DNA of 64,000 bases from JANRLJ01 sp033762735 (lineage in GTDB: Bacteria > Chloroflexota > Anaerolineae > Aggregatilineales > Phototrophicaceae), in assembly GCA_033762735.1 (NCBI GenBank), contig JANRLJ010000237.1, forward strand, positions 1 to 64,000, given 5' to 3'. Position numbers and translations under genes: made by a program. Positions 16,676 to 24,904 of the stretch are shown here, one piece after another. Each line of letters starts with the position of its first letter. Within the stretch, counting starts at the first letter, position 1. The notes beneath the pieces were generated by a model, which saw only the letters and a list, made by a program, of their open reading frames with translations, did not search any database and was not told the DNA's origin.

Positions 16676-17830
16676 ATGACGACGACACCTACCAAAATCA
16701 CCGGACGCGAACCCCGCCTTTCTGTCGGTTACAGCAAAAAGGGTGAACATCGCCTGTCGCTGCGGCGCTTCGCCACCATGCTCAATATGCTGCCCCCGGA
16801 AGCGGTTTCGCTGGATGCGCTGGCAGCTGCGGTGCTCAACGAAGAATTTTTCGTACGCTTCAACGCGGCCAAAATGCTCGCTCGGCGGGGCGACCGTGAT
16901 GCCCGCCTGATTATTCAGGAGACACTGACCAAAGGCGATGTCCCATCCCGCGCCAGCGTCGCCCGTCATCTGTACGGCTTCTCCTGGTTCGCCGCCGAAC
17001 CCCTCATCAAGCAGGCACTCAAGGACAGCGATTACCGGGTGCGCGAGGCGGCGATCTATGCCCTGTGCGACCTGCGCGAACTGAACGCTTACAAGCTGAT
17101 GCAGGACGTGCTGGAAAACGAGGATGACAATGTGCGGGAGGCGGCGGCATGGGGCTTGCGCGAATCGCAGGATTCCGCTGCTGTCCCTGTACTGGAAGTG
17201 GTGCTCAAGGCCAAAGACCCCGACGTGCGCGTGAAGGCACTGGAAGCGCTGGGCCAGAACGACACACCGGAAGCCATGCCCGTCGTCCGTAACGCGATGA
17301 ACGACCCCGAACCGGATGTCAAATATGCCGCGACGCTGAGCCTGCTGGAACTGGCGGGCGAAAACTGGCTGAGCGAACTTTCCGGCATTATCGGGCGCAC
17401 CAGCGGCATCACCCGCCAGCAGGTCTTACGCGGCTTCTTCCACGCGACCAACTATCTCAAGATCGATGTCGCCAGCAGCAAGGCGGCTGACCTCATGATC
17501 GACGCGCTGGAAACGGCGCTGCTGGATGATCTGGCGGAAGTGCGCCAGGCCGTAATCTGGCCGCTGTCCTGGATGCGCCACCCACGCACCCCTGGCATCC
17601 TGCGCCGCACCTATAACCTGGAACAGGACAGCGCGGTGAAGGCCGAGATCGTGCGCATTGCCACCAGCCTGATGTCGGATATCGCTGGGGCGAATGCAGA
17701 AAGCCGCGCCGTCGCCGACTACATCCTGGAGGATGCGCTCAAGAGCAGCGACGCCAAAGTCAAAGCTGCGGCGGAAGAAGTGGTCAGGAGTCGGGAACAG
17801 TTGCAGACGACGGCTGCCGCCGGACGTTAA
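16676..17830 (+). CDS. HEAT-repeat protein
   Basis: A 384-residue all-helical protein built of HEAT / PBS-lyase-type repeats of about 30 residues, such as DYRVREAAIYALCDLRELNA, DDNVREAAAWGLRESQDSAAV, DPDVRVKALEALGQNDTPEAM and EPDVKYAATLSLLELAG. The D-x-x-VR-x-x-A-x-x-AL signature of each unit is clear. No catalytic motif is present. It lies 20 bases after the Hsp70 gene and before a terminator, so the two form a bicistronic unit; an adaptor or client-binding role is inferred. Confidence 0.85.
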   Translation: MTTTPTKITGREPRLSVGYSKKGEHRLSLRRFATMLNMLPPEAVSLDALAAAVLNEEFFVRFNAAKMLARRGDRDARLIIQETLTKGDVPSRASVARHLYGFSWFAAEPLIKQALKDSDYRVREAAIYALCDLRELNAYKLMQDVLENEDDNVREAAAWGLRESQDSAAVPVLEVVLKAKDPDVRVKALEALGQNDTPEAMPVVRNAMNDPEPDVKYAATLSLLELAGENWLSELSGIIGRTSGITRQQVLRGFFHATNYLKIDVASSKAADLMIDALETALLDDLAEVRQAVIWPLSWMRHPRTPGILRRTYNLEQDSAVKAEIVRIATSLMSDIAGANAESRAVADYILEDALKSSDAKVKAAAEEVVRSREQLQTTAAAGR

Positions 17831-17871
17831 GGACTCTGTAAGCAAAATTCAAGATTTGGCCGCCTGTCCTA

Positions 17872-17880
17872 TGGCATAAT
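17872..17880 (+). promoter_or_regulatory. Possible extended -10 promoter for the WD40 gene
   Basis: TGGCATAAT fits TGn plus CATAAT. It overlaps the start of the terminator hairpin of the upstream pair. Transcription would start near 17887. Confidence 0.4.
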
Positions 17881-17881
17881 G

Positions 17882-17914
17882 ACGAGTGGATGCAATCGCG
17901 TCCACTCGTTTTTA
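17882..17914 (+). terminator. Intrinsic terminator after the Hsp70-HEAT pair
   Basis: The perfect 9 bp stem ACGAGTGGA/TCCACTCGT (17882-17890 and 17901-17909) has a 10-base loop and is followed by TTTTATT. It lies 51 bases after the HEAT gene. This also argues against a translation start at 17890 for the next gene. Confidence 0.8.
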
Positions 17915-17919
17915 TTCTC

Positions 17920-18999
17920 ATGAACCCCGGTGCAAAGCGCATGATTCGGTTTTCCTCCTTGTGGTTTTTACTGCTCGTTTTCACCCTTTCCCCTGTCTCC
18001 GCCCAGGTCAATGGCGACAGCGCCTTAACCCTGTCCCACGAGGGGGTGGTGACGAGCGCCGCCTGGAGTCCCGATGGTGCGCAAATTCTTACCACTTCCG
18101 AAGACGCCACCGCCAACATCTGGAACAGCGGCAACGGGGAACGGGTGATGACGCTGGCGCATTCCAGCCCAGTGCGCGGCGGCAGGTGGAACACAGATGG
18201 CACCCGCATCCTGACGTGGGAGGAAAACGGCACCGTCTCCATCTGGGATGTGACGACAGGCGAATCAATGATGCAGACCACGCATCAGGCCAACGTGTTA
18301 GGTGCGATGTGGAGTCGGGATGAGACAAGCGTCCTTTCGTGGTCGTCCGACGCGACTGCACAACTATGGGAAGTCGAAAGTGGGCAAACAGCTAACCTGC
18401 CGCATCAGTCGCCCGTCCTCGAAGCGATGTGGAACGCGGATGAAAGCCTGATCTACACCTTTGAGGAATCAGGCCGGGCACACATCTGGACGGTGAACGA
18501 TGCCCTTAATGCCGAGGAAACTCGCGTCCTGAATTTTGGGGACACAGCGCTCGGCGCGATCTGGAACGACGATGGGACAAGAATTCTATCGTGGGGGGCA
18601 GACGGCGGTGTACAGTTGTGGGACGCGGAAACCCGGCTGATCGTCCGCACCCTCGACCATAATTCCTTTATCGACGGCGCACGCTGGAACAGGGACGAAA
18701 CCCGCATTCTGTCGTGGTCAGGCGATGACAGCGCCCGCATCTGGAATGCCGCTGATGGCGAAGAACTGATGCGCTTCCGCCATCAGGATTGGGTAACGGA
18801 CGCGCTGTGGAACCGCGATGAAAGCCGCGTCCTCACCACTTCCTACAACGCGGCCTATCTGTGGAATGCAGTTTCAGGCGAATTGCTGGGGACGTTCGAC
18901 CATGAGAATCTGGTCAACGGTGCCGCCTTTAACCCGGACGAGACTCGCATCCTATCGTGGTCGTGGGACGGCACTGCGCGGGTGTGGGAGGTTGGATAA
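17920..18999 (+). CDS. Secreted WD40-repeat protein
   Basis: A protein of about 359 residues with an N-terminal signal peptide (KRMIRFSSLWFLLLVFTLSPVSA, cleavage likely before Gln) and eight or more WD40-like blades of about 40 residues. Each blade has the pattern GAxWNxDxTRILSWSxDGxAxxWxxxxGE. Translation probably begins at 17920 or 17941; the in-frame ATG at 17890 lies in the terminator hairpin. A beta-propeller outside the membrane suggests a binding or scaffold role. The blades are unusually similar to each other, which points to recent internal amplification. It is convergent with the next gene, only 8 bases away. Confidence 0.8.
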   Translation: MNPGAKRMIRFSSLWFLLLVFTLSPVSAQVNGDSALTLSHEGVVTSAAWSPDGAQILTTSEDATANIWNSGNGERVMTLAHSSPVRGGRWNTDGTRILTWEENGTVSIWDVTTGESMMQTTHQANVLGAMWSRDETSVLSWSSDATAQLWEVESGQTANLPHQSPVLEAMWNADESLIYTFEESGRAHIWTVNDALNAEETRVLNFGDTALGAIWNDDGTRILSWGADGGVQLWDAETRLIVRTLDHNSFIDGARWNRDETRILSWSGDDSARIWNAADGEELMRFRHQDWVTDALWNRDESRVLTTSYNAAYLWNAVSGELLGTFDHENLVNGAAFNPDETRILSWSWDGTARVWEVG

Positions 19000-19007
19000 G
19001 GACGGGT

Positions 19008-20219
19008 TTACTTGCGCCGCTTCCCCTTCCTCGGCTTCTTATCGACCTCTTTATCGTCTTCATCAAAAATGCCGAAGTCGAAACCTTCGGCGTCAAAATC
19101 GGCCAACATCTCTTCCAGCAGTTCTTCATCAAGGCCAAGGTTGGCAAGAGCACCCAACAGAGGATTGTTCATCATGGCTGTGAGATTGTTCACGACCACA
19201 TTCAGGGTTGGACACTCCTCTACATTAATAAACGAAATTCTGAGTGCGCTTCCAACAGGTTCCATTAAATCGACTATGCGTGGCACAGGCACTCGGATCG
19301 TTTTGGGCACACTTCCCAGGTTCAGCAGTATATTCAGCAAATGGTTCGGTGTGTTCCACCACATTTCCTGCATTGTTGGAAGCGGCGGGAAAATATCCTG
19401 CCCCAGAACGACGGCTGTATCTGCCTCTACCAGCAGCATCAGGAACGGAAAAAATGGACGCTGATCTTCCCCAAGCGTCGGCATGGAAGTCATAAATACG
19501 CCCAGTTCTGTGATGGTCGAAGTTATGGGAAGTGCCTGCGCTTTTTGCAACAGATCAGGGTCAACGTTTGGCTGTAGCGGTTTTGGTTCGGGGGGCGGTA
19601 TGATAAGAAACGCATCTGCCCACGTGATGTCTTGATCTGTCCTGGTCGGCACCCGCACAAAGACTACTTCATCATCCTCATCCGAGGCATCAATCAGACC
19701 ATCCGGCGGGTTGAACAGCATCTCATTCTGTTCAAAACGAGGCGCGACCTCCAGCAGTTGTTCGAGTGCGATAATCATGGATTGGGCATCCTGCTGACGG
19801 ATGAACCAGGGTAGAAAACCGGGTTCAATAACGCGGAAAATCGGCCACTTGCCCTTACCCCGGAACTTCAACCCCAGCCGTTTAAACAGCGCCCGGTCTT
19901 CCGGCTCAACCTCGTCCCGATCCCCAAAGGCTAATTGAATCTGTGGCACGGTAAACAGCGTAAGAGGATTTTCCTCAATCTCGCCATCCTGTAGTCTCCA
20001 AAAAGCGTGCAGCCCTTCTGCGCCCAGGTAGACCGAAATTGCGGTGTATTCGTTTGCCATCCCCATCACGCTGATGAACACCATGTCCTCTGTATCAGGC
20101 AGCTTGACCCCGAATAAATCGGACTCTTCCATGTACGTCCAGGGCGCTACCTCTCCAACCTGCTTTGCCAGGGCGTATAATCGCAGCCACGCCTCATTTG
20201 TCGGGGTCATTTCGGTCAT
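19008..20219 (-). CDS. Conserved hypothetical, DUF7309/DUF6930-like
   Basis: A 403-residue soluble protein. The first 100 residues (YALAKQVGEVAPWTYMEESDLFGVKLP and the VYLGAEGLHAFWRLQ segment) resemble the domain called DUF7309. The C-terminal half (ADAFLIIPPPEPKP to LLNLGSVPKTIRVPVPRIVDLMEPV) resembles DUF6930. Both are assignments from memory with moderate certainty. The tail is acidic, then ends in a basic KKPRKGKRRK stretch. No catalytic motif is visible. It follows carB by 17 bases' distance on the same strand and may be read with the arginine operon. Function unknown. Confidence 0.7.
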   Translation of the reverse strand: MTEMTPTNEAWLRLYALAKQVGEVAPWTYMEESDLFGVKLPDTEDMVFISVMGMANEYTAISVYLGAEGLHAFWRLQDGEIEENPLTLFTVPQIQLAFGDRDEVEPEDRALFKRLGLKFRGKGKWPIFRVIEPGFLPWFIRQQDAQSMIIALEQLLEVAPRFEQNEMLFNPPDGLIDASDEDDEVVFVRVPTRTDQDITWADAFLIIPPPEPKPLQPNVDPDLLQKAQALPITSTITELGVFMTSMPTLGEDQRPFFPFLMLLVEADTAVVLGQDIFPPLPTMQEMWWNTPNHLLNILLNLGSVPKTIRVPVPRIVDLMEPVGSALRISFINVEECPTLNVVVNNLTAMMNNPLLGALANLGLDEELLEEMLADFDAEGFDFGIFDEDDKEVDKKPRKGKRRK

Positions 20220-20236
20220 GATCTGATCCTCCTCTT

Positions 20237-23200
20237 TCAGTTTTGATGATGCGCCTGCAAACTGCGCACCTTAAGCGGCTTTTCCCGCAGTGCCCGGATG
20301 CCCTGGACGGTTGCCATCGCCGCACTCATCGTGGTCACTATCGGGATGCCGAGTACATGCGCTGTCCCGCGAATCACGCTGCCGTCGTCGTGCGCCTGAC
20401 CGCCGAGAGGGGTGTTGATAATCAAGTCGATTTCCCCCTCGCGCATCGCATCCACGATATGCGGTGACCCCTGCGCCACTTTGTTGATCGGCATCACTTG
20501 CAGCCCGACCATTTGCAGCCAGCGGGCGGTGCCTTCGGTGGCGACCAGTTGAAAGCCGAGGCTGTGCAGATCACGCGCGATTTTGGCGACTGCGCCTTTG
20601 TCGAAATCGTTGACGCTGATAAAGACCGTCCCCGACTGCGGCAGGTGCATGTTGGCTGCCATCTGGGCCTTGATGAAGGCATGGCCGAAAGTGGAGGCAT
20701 GCCCCATTACCTCGCCCGTCGAGCGCATTTCCGGCCCCAGCCGTGCATCCACGCCGGGGAACTTCTGGAAGGGCAGCACCGCTTCCTTGACGAAAAAGCC
20801 ATTTACTTCCGGTTCTTCCACAAAGCCCAGGTCACGCAGCGTCTTCCCGGCGGCGATTTGTGCGGCATAGCTTGCCAGCGGACGCCCCGTCGCCTTGCTG
20901 ACAAAGGGCGTGGTGCGGCTGGCACGGGGGTTCACTTCCAGCACGTAAACCACCTCGTCTTTAATCGCAAACTGGATGTTGAACAGTCCTTTGACGCCGA
21001 GCGCCTTTCCAATGCGCTGGGTGTATTCGCGGATGATTTCGAGGTGATAGGAACTGATCTTATAGGGCGGCAGTACACATGCCGAGTCGCCGCTGTGGAC
21101 ACCGGCCTCCTCGATATGCTGCATAATGCCGCCGATGGTGACGTGTTCGCCATCGCACAACGCATCAACATCCACCTCAAACGCATCATCCAGAAAGCGG
21201 TCGATCGGCACCGGGTGCCCGTTCCACGTAATCTGCTTTTCCAGCCACGCGCTCAACTGCGCATCATCAAACACGATTGCCATCCCGCGCCCGCCGAGCA
21301 CATAACTGGGGCGCACCAGCACCGGATAGCCAACTGCTTGCGCGGCTTGAAGGGCAGCTTCTTTATTCAGGGCTGTCGCGCCGGGGGGCTGGGGAATATC
21401 CAACTCGTGCATGAAGGTGTTAAAGCGCTCACGGTCTTCGGCCAGATCAATCGTCTCGACCGATGTCCCCCAGATCGGTGCGCCTGCGTCGGCCAGTGCG
21501 CGGGCAATATTGAGCGGTGTCTGACCGCCAAACTGCACCAGCACACCGTCCGGCTGCTCCACGTCGATAATGTTCAGCACGTCTTCCGCCGTAAGCGGCT
21601 CGAAGTACAGGCGGTCGGCGGTGTCATAATCGGTGCTGACGGTTTCGGGATTGCAGTTGACCATGATCGTCTCATAGCCCATCTGCCGGAGCGAGAAACA
21701 GGCGTGGACGCAGCAGTAATCGAACTCAATGCCCTGCCCGATACGGTTCGGCCCGCCGCCCAGAATCATCACCTTTTTGCGGTCGGTCGGGAAAGACTCA
21801 TTTTCGTCCTCATACGTCGAATACAGATAGGGTGTGTGCGCTTCAAATTCCGCCGCGCAGGTATCCACCCGGTAGTACGTAGCCTTCACGCCCAGCGCCT
21901 TGCGCCGCTCCCGCACGTCCCATTCCTTCACCTGTAAGAGTTGGGCGAGGTAGGCATCGCTGAACCCGGCACGCTTGAGCTTCAGGAAGTCGGCCTTTTC
22001 AAGCATTTGAAGCGCTGTGTCGCCATGTGCATTCACAACATCCACAACACGGTTATGCAGGTGCATCAGTTCCGCCATCTGATGCACGAACCAGGGGTCG
22101 AAGCGCGTCTCCGTGACAATATCCTCGACCGAAACGCCTCTGTTCAAGGCCGCTGCCACCTGCCAGAGACGCTGCGCCGTCGGCACTTTCAACGCAGTCG
22201 GATGCACATTTTCCAGTTTGCTGCCGAAGCCGCTGATGCCAATATCGAGCGACCGCACCGCCTTTTGCAGCGCTTCGTTGAAGGTGCGGCCAATCGCCAT
22301 CACTTCCCCGACCGCCTTCATCTGTGGGCCAAGGGTATTATCCACGCCCTCGAACTTGGCAAAATCCCAGCGCGGAATCTTGACCACGACGTAATCCAGC
22401 GACGGTTCAAAGCTGGCAGGCGTCACACGGGTGATGTCATTGGGGATTTCGTCCAGTGTAAACCCGACGGCCACCAGTGCCGCGATTTTGGCGATTGGGA
22501 AACCGGTTGCCTTGCTTGCCAGTGCGGAAGAACGGGAAACACGCGGGTTCATCTCGATGATATAAACGTCGCCGTCATCGGGGCCGATGGCATACTGCAC
22601 ATTCGCGCCGCCTGTCGCCAGCCCAACGCGGTCAAAGATGGCCTTCGCCATATCGCGCAGGCGTTGCAGTTCCTTGTCGGTCAGGGTTTGGGCAGGCGCG
22701 ACCGTGATGCTGTCCCCGGTATGCACCCCCATCGGGTCGAGGTTTTCGATGGCGCAGACCACGACAAAATTGCCGCTGCCGTCGCGCATGATTTCAAGTT
22801 CATACTCTTTCCAGCCCAGCAGCGACATATCAATCAGCACTTGCCCCACCGGACTCTGCTTGATGCCGTTGCGGGCAATTTCGCGCAGTCCGGCCTCGTC
22901 ATAGGCGACGCCGCCGCCACTGCCGCCCAACGTATACGAGGGACGCACCAGCACCGGATAGCCAATTCTGGCCGCTGCCCTGACGGCATCCTCAACCGTT
23001 CCCACCACTTCGCTCGGCGGGCATTTCAGACCAATCTCGTGCATGGCGTCCTTGAACAATTGACGATCTTCGGCCAGTTGGATACTGGTCATGCTTGCGC
23101 CGATCAGTTCCACGCCATACTTTTGCAGCGTCCCCCGCGCTTGCAGAGCTAAGGCCAGATTGAGCGCGGTCTGCCCGCCAACAGTTGGCAGCAGCGCATC

Positions 23201-23449
23201 GGGCTTTTCAGATTGGATGATGCGTTCGCAGATGTCGGGCGTGAGCGGCTCGACATAGGTCGCGTCGGCAAATTCGGGATCGGTCATGATGGTGGCCGGG
23301 TTGGAATTCACCAGCACGACCCGGTAGCCCTGCGCCCGCAGCGCCTTGCAGGCCTGCACACCGGAGTAATCAAATTCGCTGGCCTGACCAATCACAATCG
23401 GCCCGGAGCCGATCACCATAATCGTGTGGATGTCTGTGCGTTTTGGCAT
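20237..23449 (-). CDS. carB: Carbamoyl-phosphate synthase large subunit
   Basis: A 1070-residue enzyme that makes carbamoyl phosphate from bicarbonate, ammonia (from CarA) and 2 ATP for arginine and pyrimidine synthesis. Two ATP-grasp halves are visible. The first has VIGSGPIVIGQASEFDYSG, NSNPATIMTDP, PSYTLGGSGGG and MNPRVSRSSALASKATGFP. The second has GGGPNRIGQGIEFDYC, NCNPETVSTDYD and VNPRASRTTPFVSKATGRPLA. The C-terminal methylglyoxal-synthase-like allosteric domain contains ALGIPIVTTMSAA. The start MPKRTDIHTIMVIG matches the family; the frame extends upstream to 23506. A four-gene insert separates it from carA. It may lack its own promoter. Confidence 0.95.
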   Translation of the reverse strand: MPKRTDIHTIMVIGSGPIVIGQASEFDYSGVQACKALRAQGYRVVLVNSNPATIMTDPEFADATYVEPLTPDICERIIQSEKPDALLPTVGGQTALNLALALQARGTLQKYGVELIGASMTSIQLAEDRQLFKDAMHEIGLKCPPSEVVGTVEDAVRAAARIGYPVLVRPSYTLGGSGGGVAYDEAGLREIARNGIKQSPVGQVLIDMSLLGWKEYELEIMRDGSGNFVVVCAIENLDPMGVHTGDSITVAPAQTLTDKELQRLRDMAKAIFDRVGLATGGANVQYAIGPDDGDVYIIEMNPRVSRSSALASKATGFPIAKIAALVAVGFTLDEIPNDITRVTPASFEPSLDYVVVKIPRWDFAKFEGVDNTLGPQMKAVGEVMAIGRTFNEALQKAVRSLDIGISGFGSKLENVHPTALKVPTAQRLWQVAAALNRGVSVEDIVTETRFDPWFVHQMAELMHLHNRVVDVVNAHGDTALQMLEKADFLKLKRAGFSDAYLAQLLQVKEWDVRERRKALGVKATYYRVDTCAAEFEAHTPYLYSTYEDENESFPTDRKKVMILGGGPNRIGQGIEFDYCCVHACFSLRQMGYETIMVNCNPETVSTDYDTADRLYFEPLTAEDVLNIIDVEQPDGVLVQFGGQTPLNIARALADAGAPIWGTSVETIDLAEDRERFNTFMHELDIPQPPGATALNKEAALQAAQAVGYPVLVRPSYVLGGRGMAIVFDDAQLSAWLEKQITWNGHPVPIDRFLDDAFEVDVDALCDGEHVTIGGIMQHIEEAGVHSGDSACVLPPYKISSYHLEIIREYTQRIGKALGVKGLFNIQFAIKDEVVYVLEVNPRASRTTPFVSKATGRPLASYAAQIAAGKTLRDLGFVEEPEVNGFFVKEAVLPFQKFPGVDARLGPEMRSTGEVMGHASTFGHAFIKAQMAANMHLPQSGTVFISVNDFDKGAVAKIARDLHSLGFQLVATEGTARWLQMVGLQVMPINKVAQGSPHIVDAMREGEIDLIINTPLGGQAHDDGSVIRGTAHVLGIPIVTTMSAAMATVQGIRALREKPLKVRSLQAHHQN

Positions 23450-23514
23450 TGTCTTAGGGCTTTGTCCTGATATAGAAGTGGCCTGCGCTTTGCAGGGTGA
23501 ACTCACTCGAAATC

Positions 23515-23802
23515 TTAAACGTTTTGTTGTCGCTGGGGGCTTTTGGGACGGATGCCTAAAAGCATTCCTTCAATACCAATGTCTTCATCCAGTTCTTCCC
23601 AGTGAATACCGAACGTACTGAGTTCAAAGTTCGCACGTTGTTCAGGTGTTGCATTGAGAAGCTTCGTATACCATTCTAACGGTGTTCCGATAAGTCGTCC
23701 GTCTTTTAGTGTGACCAGCAGCAGACCGTTGCTGAACGCTACCAACACTGGCCGTTGATTTTCGTTATAGGGTATTGCGTTCGGGAATTCACTACTCACT
23801 GG
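23515..23802 (-). CDS. DUF2442-family protein, putative antitoxin-like partner
   Basis: A 95-residue protein of the DUF2442 type. The family core is visible as LLVTLKDGRLIGTPLEWYTKLLNATPEQRANFELSTFGIHWEELDEDIGIEGMLLG: DGR, PLxW, LxxATxxQR and the IHWxxLDEDI block. The GTG start at 23802 is chosen because GGAG lies 9 bases before it, giving an 11-base overlap with the DUF4160 gene; the frame itself opens at 23862. DUF2442 genes often pair with DUF4160 genes, and such pairs are suspected toxin-antitoxin modules; activity is not established here. Base composition is clearly AT-richer than carA and carB. Confidence 0.8.
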   Translation of the reverse strand, partial: PVSSEFPNAIPYNENQRPVLVAFSNGLLLVTLKDGRLIGTPLEWYTKLLNATPEQRANFELSTFGIHWEELDEDIGIEGMLLGIRPKSPQRQQNV

Positions 23803-24043
23803 CTTTGTCTCCGTAAAGCTCATTCCACTTTTCCAGAAGAAAATCTCGGTGTTCTTGGACAATCGTCATCATTTTCCTTAAATCTCCCATACCTAAATCC
23901 TTATCATACCGTATCAGCTTAACGTCGGCTTCAAGAGAGATTTTTGCCAACATTGCTCCTTTTCTGACATGAACATGGGCTGGCGGATGATCGTTTACAA
24001 AGATCAACACCTTGAACTCGCCAGATTTCAGCACAGTAGGCAT
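23792..24043 (-). CDS. DUF4160-family protein, putative toxin-like partner
   Basis: An 83-residue protein of the DUF4160 family. The hallmark is the N-terminal strand followed by FVNDHPPAHVHVRKG, the conserved HxPxHVHV block (residues 15-29). The C-terminal helix RKMMTIVQEHRDFLLEKWNEL is also typical. AGGA sits 9 bases before the ATG. It overlaps the DUF2442 gene by 11 bases. The pairing and size suggest a two-gene module; which partner is toxic, if any, is unknown. Confidence 0.82.
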   Translation of the reverse strand: MPTVLKSGEFKVLIFVNDHPPAHVHVRKGAMLAKISLEADVKLIRYDKDLGMGDLRKMMTIVQEHRDFLLEKWNELYGDKASE

Positions 24044-24052
24044 AAAGCATTC

Positions 24053-24295
24053 CTATAAAATCATATCTTTTGTATCCAATTCTAAGGCTTTCATTGCATC
24101 ATCAATGGGAATTCGAATCGGTTTATTGCGCTCATAGCTTCGCAATCTTTCCGCAATCGCAGCCTGGAATTCCGGTTCGGAACTTTCATCCTGCCCTACC
24201 AATTCCAGAAGCACTTTACGCACGGTTTCCCGAATTAGACTCTTAAACTCGTCAAGCGACATATTCACCCCTATAGGGGTAGATGGCTTATCCAT
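24053..24295 (-). CDS. Small hypothetical protein in the carA-carB insert
   Basis: An 80-residue acidic/basic helical protein. The core MSLDEFKSLIRETVRKVLLELVG is an amphipathic helix, followed by EFQAAIAERLRSYERNKPIRIPIDDAMKALEL. It has the look of a short antitoxin-type or addiction-module regulator, but I cannot assign a family. The start at 24295 (GAGGA 5 bases upstream) overlaps the Uma2 stop by 8 bases. An internal ATG at 24262, with AGGGG 5 bases before it, is also possible. DUF4160 follows after 9 bases. Confidence 0.6.
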   Translation of the reverse strand: MDKPSTPIGVNMSLDEFKSLIRETVRKVLLELVGQDESSEPEFQAAIAERLRSYERNKPIRIPIDDAMKALELDTKDMIL

Positions 24296-24902
24296 TGAAT
24301 TCCTCAAACACCGCCCCAACATCCAATGAGAAACCGGGCAGCAAATCGCCGCCTGGAAGCGTATCTCCTGATCGATAAATCCCTACAGTGCCCCCAGACA
24401 GAAAAACAAGGATTTGTTTCGGTGACGGAGCGACTATCCAAACCTGTGCTGTACCATGTAAGAGAAAATCCTCGACCCGTTGAAAAACATCGTCGGCTTG
24501 ATCGCCACACGCGGCAATACCTGAAAGGATTTCGACGGCTAAATCGGGTGCTCGATAGTAAGGCTCATCCTGCTTCTCATGCTTTAAATTTTCCGTTTTA
24601 AAAAAACTTACGTCCGTCCGACGCATCAGTTGGATGTTGTCGCGGGTGCCTTTCAACACGAAACCGAGACTACCTGCATACACCCGCCCTAAATGATTTT
24701 CCATCACAAATTGGCCGAGTTTGAACATGAGATCGCTATGAATACCGCCAGCGAACATGTCATGGCTGCGATAGAAAGGCACCTCAGCCATACTCCAGTC
24801 TCCATCAACCACTTCAATCTTCTTATACTGGTCGATGTAATCAACAGCGTTAATGTCGTCGAGTGTGATTGGACGTTGCGTTGTGGGCGTTTTCTGGCCC
24901 AT
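24288..24902 (-). CDS. Uma2-family (PD-(D/E)XK fold) protein
   Basis: A 204-residue protein of the Uma2 family, a restriction-endonuclease-like fold widespread and multi-copy in Chloroflexota and cyanobacteria. Visible are the ITLDDIN... N-terminus, the strand-helix with RRTDVSFFK (catalytic Asp region), APDLAVEILS (PDLxxEV-type motif with Asp and Glu) and the QVWIVAPSPKQILVF strand that usually follows a family Lys or Gln. A nuclease role is assumed, not proven, for the family. It starts 2 bases after the carA stop with AGGTG upstream. It is AT-richer than its flanks, so it probably arrived by transfer. Confidence 0.8.
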   Translation of the reverse strand: MGQKTPTTQRPITLDDINAVDYIDQYKKIEVVDGDWSMAEVPFYRSHDMFAGGIHSDLMFKLGQFVMENHLGRVYAGSLGFVLKGTRDNIQLMRRTDVSFFKTENLKHEKQDEPYYRAPDLAVEILSGIAACGDQADDVFQRVEDFLLHGTAQVWIVAPSPKQILVFLSGGTVGIYRSGDTLPGGDLLPGFSLDVGAVFEEFNG

Positions 24903-24904
24903 TT

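Noticed and set aside
15402..16688. A 428-codon minus-strand frame opposite the Hsp70 gene
   Set aside because: Antisense shadow; the plus strand has clear Hsp70 motifs.
20498..23152. Two long plus-strand frames opposite carB (479 and 403 codons)
   Set aside because: Antisense shadows of a well-conserved gene; no family features.
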